Shown here piece by piece: positions 34,163 to 37,884 of a stretch of 37,884 bases of DNA. The position numbers were made by a program, and so were the translations under genes. The DNA is from Bacillota bacterium (GTDB lineage Bacteria > Bacillota > Clostridia > Acetivibrionales > DSM-2933), in NCBI GenBank assembly GCA_023430975.1, contig JAEYYB010000030.1, positions 1-37,884 of the forward strand, written 5' to 3'. The stretch's first letter is position 1. Every line of letters begins with the position of its first letter. The notes under the pieces were generated by a model. The model worked only from the letters and a program-made list of their open reading frames with translations. It did not search any database and was not told the DNA's origin.

Positions 34163-35650
34163 GTGTTTAAAAACTTTTCAATAATATTGGTTGGTGTTAT
34201 GTGTATATGTTCAATTTCTGTTAGTACAAGTGCGGCCCCAATTAATGTCAAATCAAGCTGTTTATTTAATATTAGTAAACCAGGATATAACTACTCTTTG
34301 AAAAACAACTATAAATGGAATAAGATTGCAAGGTGCAAATCTTATTTGCCCAAGGAAGATCAGCAAATTAAAATGAAATTGGAAGAGTATCTTAATGCAG
34401 CAGTAAAATACAATAATTTTCAAGGTGCAGTACTTGTTGAGAAGGAAGGCAAAGTAATTCTTTCAAAGGGTTATGGGATGGCGGACTATGAAAATACCAT
34501 ACAAAATACCAGTTCAACCAGATTTGCAATAGGTTCAATTACAAAGCAGTTTACTGCAATGGCTATAATGCAGCTTTATGAAAGAGGCAGGCTGAAACTT
34601 GATGATAAGTTATCCAGGTACTATCCGGATTTTCCAAGAGGAAATGAAATCACAATCCATCAGCTGCTTTCCCATACTTCTGGTATTGTTAATTATACAA
34701 TGCTTCCTGAGTATTGGCAGATTGATCCATATAAAATAACTAAAGATGATATATTTAAGCTTCTATATAATAACCCGTTGGACTTTAAACCTGGCGAAAG
34801 GTGGAATTACAGCAACTCCGGATATGTTTTGCTGAGTGATATAGTTGAAAAGATTACGGGAAAAAGCTATGAGGAATATCTGGATAAAAATATATTCAAG
34901 CCACTGAGGATGAAGAATTCGGGATTATGCATGAGCCGTGACAAGCTTAATATTAAAACAGTAGGATACGATGGATACTTGGATATTCAGCCGGTAGACG
35001 ATACAATGAGCTTTAGAGGATCGTTTGGAGCAGGTTCTTTGTATTCGACAGTTGAGGATTTATATTTGTGGGAAAAAGCATTAGATACTGAAAAGCTTGT
35101 GAGCAAGAAGACAATGAATAAAATATTTACTCCTTATTTTGAGACATTTATGGGTGCATACGGATATGGCTGGTACATAAAAGGTGAGGACAAGGAAAAA
35201 ACCGCTTTTCACGATGGCATTATCGCAGGTTTTCATTCTATAATATCAAAATATATCGGTATTAATTCGGCATCAATAATTTTAAGTAATAAAAGCATAA
35301 ACGGTTCGACAATCTATAAAGTTGAGAATGATATTAACAGCATACTACTTGGCAAAGACATAGAACTGCCTAAAGAGAAAGCGACTATTAGGCTGGATGT
35401 TAAAAAAATTGACAGACTTCTTGGTACATATAATATCGAACCAGGATATGATGTGGTTATAACCAGAGAAGGGGAGCATACATATGTAACATTTACAGGT
35501 ATGGAAAGAATAGAACTTTACCCCATTTCAGAAACTGAGTTTTTCCTAAGGAATATGGATTTGACTTGTACATTCGAGATAGGGGAAAACAATGAAGCAA
35601 AATCAATTGAAATTAATCAAAGAGGTACCATATATAAAGCAATAAAATAA
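34163..35650 (+). CDS. Secreted serine hydrolase of the beta-lactamase/PBP4 fold
   Basis: 495 residues from GTG 34163; the ATG at 34161 is out of frame, and a GAAAGGGG site precedes the GTG. A signal peptide (about 1-24) is followed by a region of low complexity and then a class C beta-lactamase-like domain: SITK (Ser125, Lys128), YSN (216-218) and HDG (350-352) form the active site. A small C-terminal lipocalin-like region (about 415-495) resembles the second domain of several serine hydrolases of this group. The substrate cannot be told from sequence; family members include D-aminopeptidases, carboxypeptidases and esterases, while true beta-lactamases are a minority. An esterase acting on hemicellulose acyl groups would fit the neighbourhood. 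Confidence 0.85.
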   Translation: MFKNFSIILVGVMCICSISVSTSAAPINVKSSCLFNISKPGYNYSLKNNYKWNKIARCKSYLPKEDQQIKMKLEEYLNAAVKYNNFQGAVLVEKEGKVILSKGYGMADYENTIQNTSSTRFAIGSITKQFTAMAIMQLYERGRLKLDDKLSRYYPDFPRGNEITIHQLLSHTSGIVNYTMLPEYWQIDPYKITKDDIFKLLYNNPLDFKPGERWNYSNSGYVLLSDIVEKITGKSYEEYLDKNIFKPLRMKNSGLCMSRDKLNIKTVGYDGYLDIQPVDDTMSFRGSFGAGSLYSTVEDLYLWEKALDTEKLVSKKTMNKIFTPYFETFMGAYGYGWYIKGEDKEKTAFHDGIIAGFHSIISKYIGINSASIILSNKSINGSTIYKVENDINSILLGKDIELPKEKATIRLDVKKIDRLLGTYNIEPGYDVVITREGEHTYVTFTGMERIELYPISETEFFLRNMDLTCTFEIGENNEAKSIEINQRGTIYKAIK

Positions 35651-35675
35651 ATATTTTTTTTCATTGATATATAAC

Positions 35676-35709
35676 GGACTTGTGGCTGTCACCATTCCAC
35701 AAGTCCTTT
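35676..35709 (+). terminator. Terminator of the serine hydrolase gene
   Basis: GGACTTGTGG pairs with CCACAAGTCC over an 11-base loop, followed by TTT. Confidence 0.8.
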
Positions 35710-35865
35710 AAGTTAATAAAAGATGCATATATATGCTAAAGCTTGTGTTACACCCATTGCTTATGAAAGTTTTTCGTTTTAAAATAAATAAAATTATTTT
35801 ATAATTTTCAAACTACGACACAATATATATAGTTTCATCGAATTCTATCATAGAGCGTATAATGA

Positions 35866-35890
35866 AATTTACATTTTATTTATGTAAATT
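35866..35890. promoter_or_regulatory. Hairpin/operator-like inverted repeat upstream of GH30
   Basis: AATTTACAT and ATGTAAATT are perfect 9-bp arms around a 7-base T-rich loop, directly downstream of a TATAAT at 35858-35863 and 35 bp before the GH30 start. This position suits an operator or a leader hairpin. Confidence 0.45.
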
Positions 35891-35925
35891 ATAAATATTA
35901 TATTCATTATAGGAGGGAATTAGAA

Positions 35926-37419
35926 ATGAAAATGAAATTAAAAAGGCTGCTTGTATTGATTTTGGTTTGCGTTGTTGCTGTAACATCTATCAATTATACA
36001 GTAATAACTCGAGCAGCAAGTGACGTAGCTGTGAATCTATCATCAGAAAAACAATTGATTAGAGGTTTTGGAGGAATTAACTTTCCGACTTGGATTGATG
36101 ATTTAACAGCACCTCAAAGAGAAACGGCTTTTGGTAATGGTGAGAAGCAGTTAGGATTTTCTATTTTAAGAATCCATGTTGACCCAGATAAAGCTAATTG
36201 GCCAAAAGAATTGGATACTGCAAAAGCAGCAATTAAAAACGGAGCAATAGTTTTTGCTTCACCATGGAATCCTCCAAGTGAAATGTGTGAGACTGTAGGT
36301 GGCAAAAAACGGCTTAAATATGATAAGTATGCTGCATATGCACAGCATCTTAACGATTTTGTTGCATACATGAAGGGAAATGGTGTGGAGTTGTATGCTA
36401 TTTCTGTGCAAAATGAGCCTGATTATGCAGACCAGTGGACTTGGTGGAGTGCACAGGAAATGCTTAACTTTATGAAGAATAATGCTGGATCAATTAATTG
36501 CAGGGTAATAGCACCTGAGTCATTTCAATATGTAAAAAGTATGTCTGACCCTATATTGAATGATGATAAAGCTCTTGCAAATATGGACATCCTTGGTGCT
36601 CACCTTTACGGCACTCAAGTCAGCCAATTCCCTTATCCTCTTTTCAAACAAAAAGGTGCGGGAAAAGAGCTGTGGATGACTGAAGTATACTACCCAAATA
36701 GTAGTAGTCCTGCGGATACCTGGCCAGAGGCATTGGATACTGCGGTTCATATGCACAATTCCATGGTAGAGGCAGAGTTTCAGGCCTATGTATGGTGGTA
36801 CATACGCAGGTCATATGGTCCTATGAAAGAAGATGGAAATATAAGCAAACGTGGATACATGATGGCTCATTTTTCTAAATTTGTTCGTCCTGAATATAAA
36901 AGAGTTGATGCAACAAAGAACCCCGATACAAACGTTTATGTATCTGCTTACAAAGGGGATAACAAAGTTGTTATTGTTGCAATTAACAAAGGAACTAGTG
37001 CAGTTAGTCAGAAATTTAATGTTCAAAATGCAGCAACTTTATCAAAGGTTGCTCCGTGGGTTACTACAGGAAGCAGTAATATGGCAGCTGGAGCGTCCAT
37101 AAGTGTATCGGCAGGTTCCTTTACAGCTCAACTTCCGGCACAGAGTGTTACTACTTTTGTAGGAGAATTGGCAGCTTCTGCAACAGCAACTCCTACATTT
37201 ACTCCTACTACTGCAAAGACACCAACCCCAACATCAATTAGTTATGATATAAACAATGACGGTGTAATAAACATGTCCGATGTTATATTAATTGCTGTGA
37301 AGTTTAATAGCGTAAGAGGAGATGGCAAATATACTGATTTATGCGATTTGAATAGAGATGGTGCAATAAATATGGCTGATGTTATACTTATAGCGGGTAA
37401 ATTTAATAAGACTGCTTAA
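35926..37419 (+). CDS. xynC: Cellulosomal GH30 subfamily 8 glucuronoxylanase with dockerin
   Basis: 497 residues. A signal peptide (about 1-31, TRA) precedes a GH30_8 catalytic and side beta domain (about 33-415). The acid/base is Glu164 (VQNEPDY) and the nucleophile Glu253 (WMTEVYY). The YIRRSYGPMKEDG loop carries the Arg that contacts methylglucuronic acid side chains in Bacillus XynC. By memory the catalytic domain is very close to XynC, including FPYPLFKQKGAGK. It cuts glucuronoxylan next to methylglucuronate branches. A Thr/Pro linker (about 418-433) leads to a dockerin (about 436-497) with INMSDVI and INMADVI Ca-loops like those of the GH26 enzyme. AGGAGGG precedes ATG 35926. A terminator follows. 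Confidence 0.95.
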   Translation: MKMKLKRLLVLILVCVVAVTSINYTVITRAASDVAVNLSSEKQLIRGFGGINFPTWIDDLTAPQRETAFGNGEKQLGFSILRIHVDPDKANWPKELDTAKAAIKNGAIVFASPWNPPSEMCETVGGKKRLKYDKYAAYAQHLNDFVAYMKGNGVELYAISVQNEPDYADQWTWWSAQEMLNFMKNNAGSINCRVIAPESFQYVKSMSDPILNDDKALANMDILGAHLYGTQVSQFPYPLFKQKGAGKELWMTEVYYPNSSSPADTWPEALDTAVHMHNSMVEAEFQAYVWWYIRRSYGPMKEDGNISKRGYMMAHFSKFVRPEYKRVDATKNPDTNVYVSAYKGDNKVVIVAINKGTSAVSQKFNVQNAATLSKVAPWVTTGSSNMAAGASISVSAGSFTAQLPAQSVTTFVGELAASATATPTFTPTTAKTPTPTSISYDINNDGVINMSDVILIAVKFNSVRGDGKYTDLCDLNRDGAINMADVILIAGKFNKTA

Positions 37420-37437
37420 AGCTATTATATAGTTCTT

Positions 37438-37480
37438 ATAAAGTAGCTTCATGCTTAAAGAGTGTGAGGCTACTTTATTT
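37438..37480 (+). terminator. Terminator of GH30
   Basis: ATAAAGTAGC (37438-37447) pairs with GCTACTTTAT (37469-37478), followed by TT. It lies about 20 bp after the stop. Confidence 0.75.
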
Positions 37481-37613
37481 CTATCAATTATATATAATGG
37501 ACATTTTTAATTTAGAAAAGGAGGAATAAATACATTAAAGGTCTATATCAGAGTATGGAGGAGGATAAAAAGTATAATTTACGTAAATGAGTTTATAATA
37601 AACTTTAAAGGTG

Positions 37614-37642
37614 TTGAGATAAGTCTTGAAAGGTGGTATATT
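37614..37642 (+). promoter_or_regulatory. rRNA operon promoter P1 (predicted)
   Basis: TTGAGA (37614-37619), a 17-bp spacer and TATATT (37637-37642). It is followed by GCTGTCGCCGAGACGCTGCT, a sequence type common before clostridial rRNA genes. Confidence 0.65.
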
Positions 37643-37703
37643 AAATAAGCTGTCGCCGAGACGCTGCTGAAACAAAGTGGTAAAGTGAGAAAATAAAAAA
37701 GTG

Positions 37704-37732
37704 TTGACAGCGAAAAAAGATTGTGATAGTAT
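37704..37732 (+). promoter_or_regulatory. rRNA operon promoter P2 (predicted)
   Basis: A perfect TTGACA (37704-37709), a 17-bp spacer and TAGTAT (37727-37732), 90 bp downstream of P1. Tandem promoters with this spacing are typical of rRNA operons. Confidence 0.75.
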
Positions 37733-37738
37733 GTACAA

Positions 37739-37884
37739 GTTGCTTCTAACGAAGCGTTGGACTTTGAAAAGTAAACAGTGTAAAAAGACGAAAGAAACTC
37801 GTTAATTTTAAGATGAAGCTCTATGAGCTAAATCAAATTTGAGTAACTTGCGAACTTTATAAAAGTCAGTAAGTAGTTAAAATT
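37739..37884 (+). ncRNA. Leader of an rRNA operon (16S gene starts beyond the window)
   Basis: Downstream of P2 the sequence GGACTTTGAAAAGTAAACAG resembles the TTCTTTGAAAACTAAACA leader segment of Bacillus rRNA operons, which belongs to the antitermination and processing region. It is followed by GTTAATTTTAAGATGAAGC, also similar to that leader. The 16S start motif is not reached before the window ends. Confidence 0.65.

Overview
This AT-rich window most likely comes from the chromosome of a cellulosome-producing, motile, low-GC Clostridia. Three secreted glycoside hydrolases end in dockerins whose Ca-loops read INMxDV, and one carries an X-module plus dockerin that resembles, from memory, the type II X-dockerin pair at the C-terminus of the CipA scaffoldin. 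Type II dockerins on enzymes rather than on scaffoldins are known from Pseudobacteroides (Bacteroides) cellulosolvens, so that species or a close relative is my best guess. This is inference from motifs, not a database match.

Layout. 0.4-8.0 kb: a giant Ser/Thr kinase - ATPase - GAF - GGDEF signalling protein, followed by a methyl-accepting chemotaxis protein. 8.2-13.4 kb: a large STAND-type regulator with an AraC-type DNA-binding tail, then a dockerin-bearing GH26 enzyme preceded by short tandem repeats and a 101-bp palindrome. 13.6-19.7 kb: a copper-handling operon. It holds a membrane-anchored protein of unknown function, a CopA-type ATPase, a broken 4Fe-4S protein gene, a DsbD_2/SafE-like membrane protein fused to a cupredoxin-like segment and an HMA domain, and an S-layer-anchored protein that also ends in HMA. 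19.7-24.3 kb: extracytoplasmic and small proteins, namely a subtilisin-like protease that lacks a normal start codon, a translationally coupled membrane protein, a secreted phospholipase A2-like protein, a lipoprotein and a small cytoplasmic protein. 24.4-29.9 kb: a DUF3795 protein, a possible IS66 remnant, a second chemotaxis receptor, two leftward genes separated by two copies of a 97-bp palindromic repeat, a LysM protein and a histidine kinase pseudogene.

30.0-37.4 kb: a GH44 enzyme with X-module and dockerin (leftward), a GT39-type membrane glycosyltransferase, a secreted serine beta-lactamase-fold hydrolase, and a GH30 subfamily 8 glucuronoxylanase with dockerin. The window ends in two tandem promoters and the leader of what looks like an rRNA operon reading rightward; the 16S gene itself would begin just outside.

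How the genes fit together: GH26, GH44 and GH30 cover mannan or mixed-linkage glucan, xyloglucan/beta-glucan and glucuronoxylan, which suits attachment to a cellulosome for hemicellulose removal. The copper cluster reads as one transcription unit that could move Cu(I) between cytoplasm, membrane and S-layer. Two chemoreceptors and a probable c-di-GMP synthase point to control of motility or surface attachment. Several decayed genes show an accessory, slowly eroding region.
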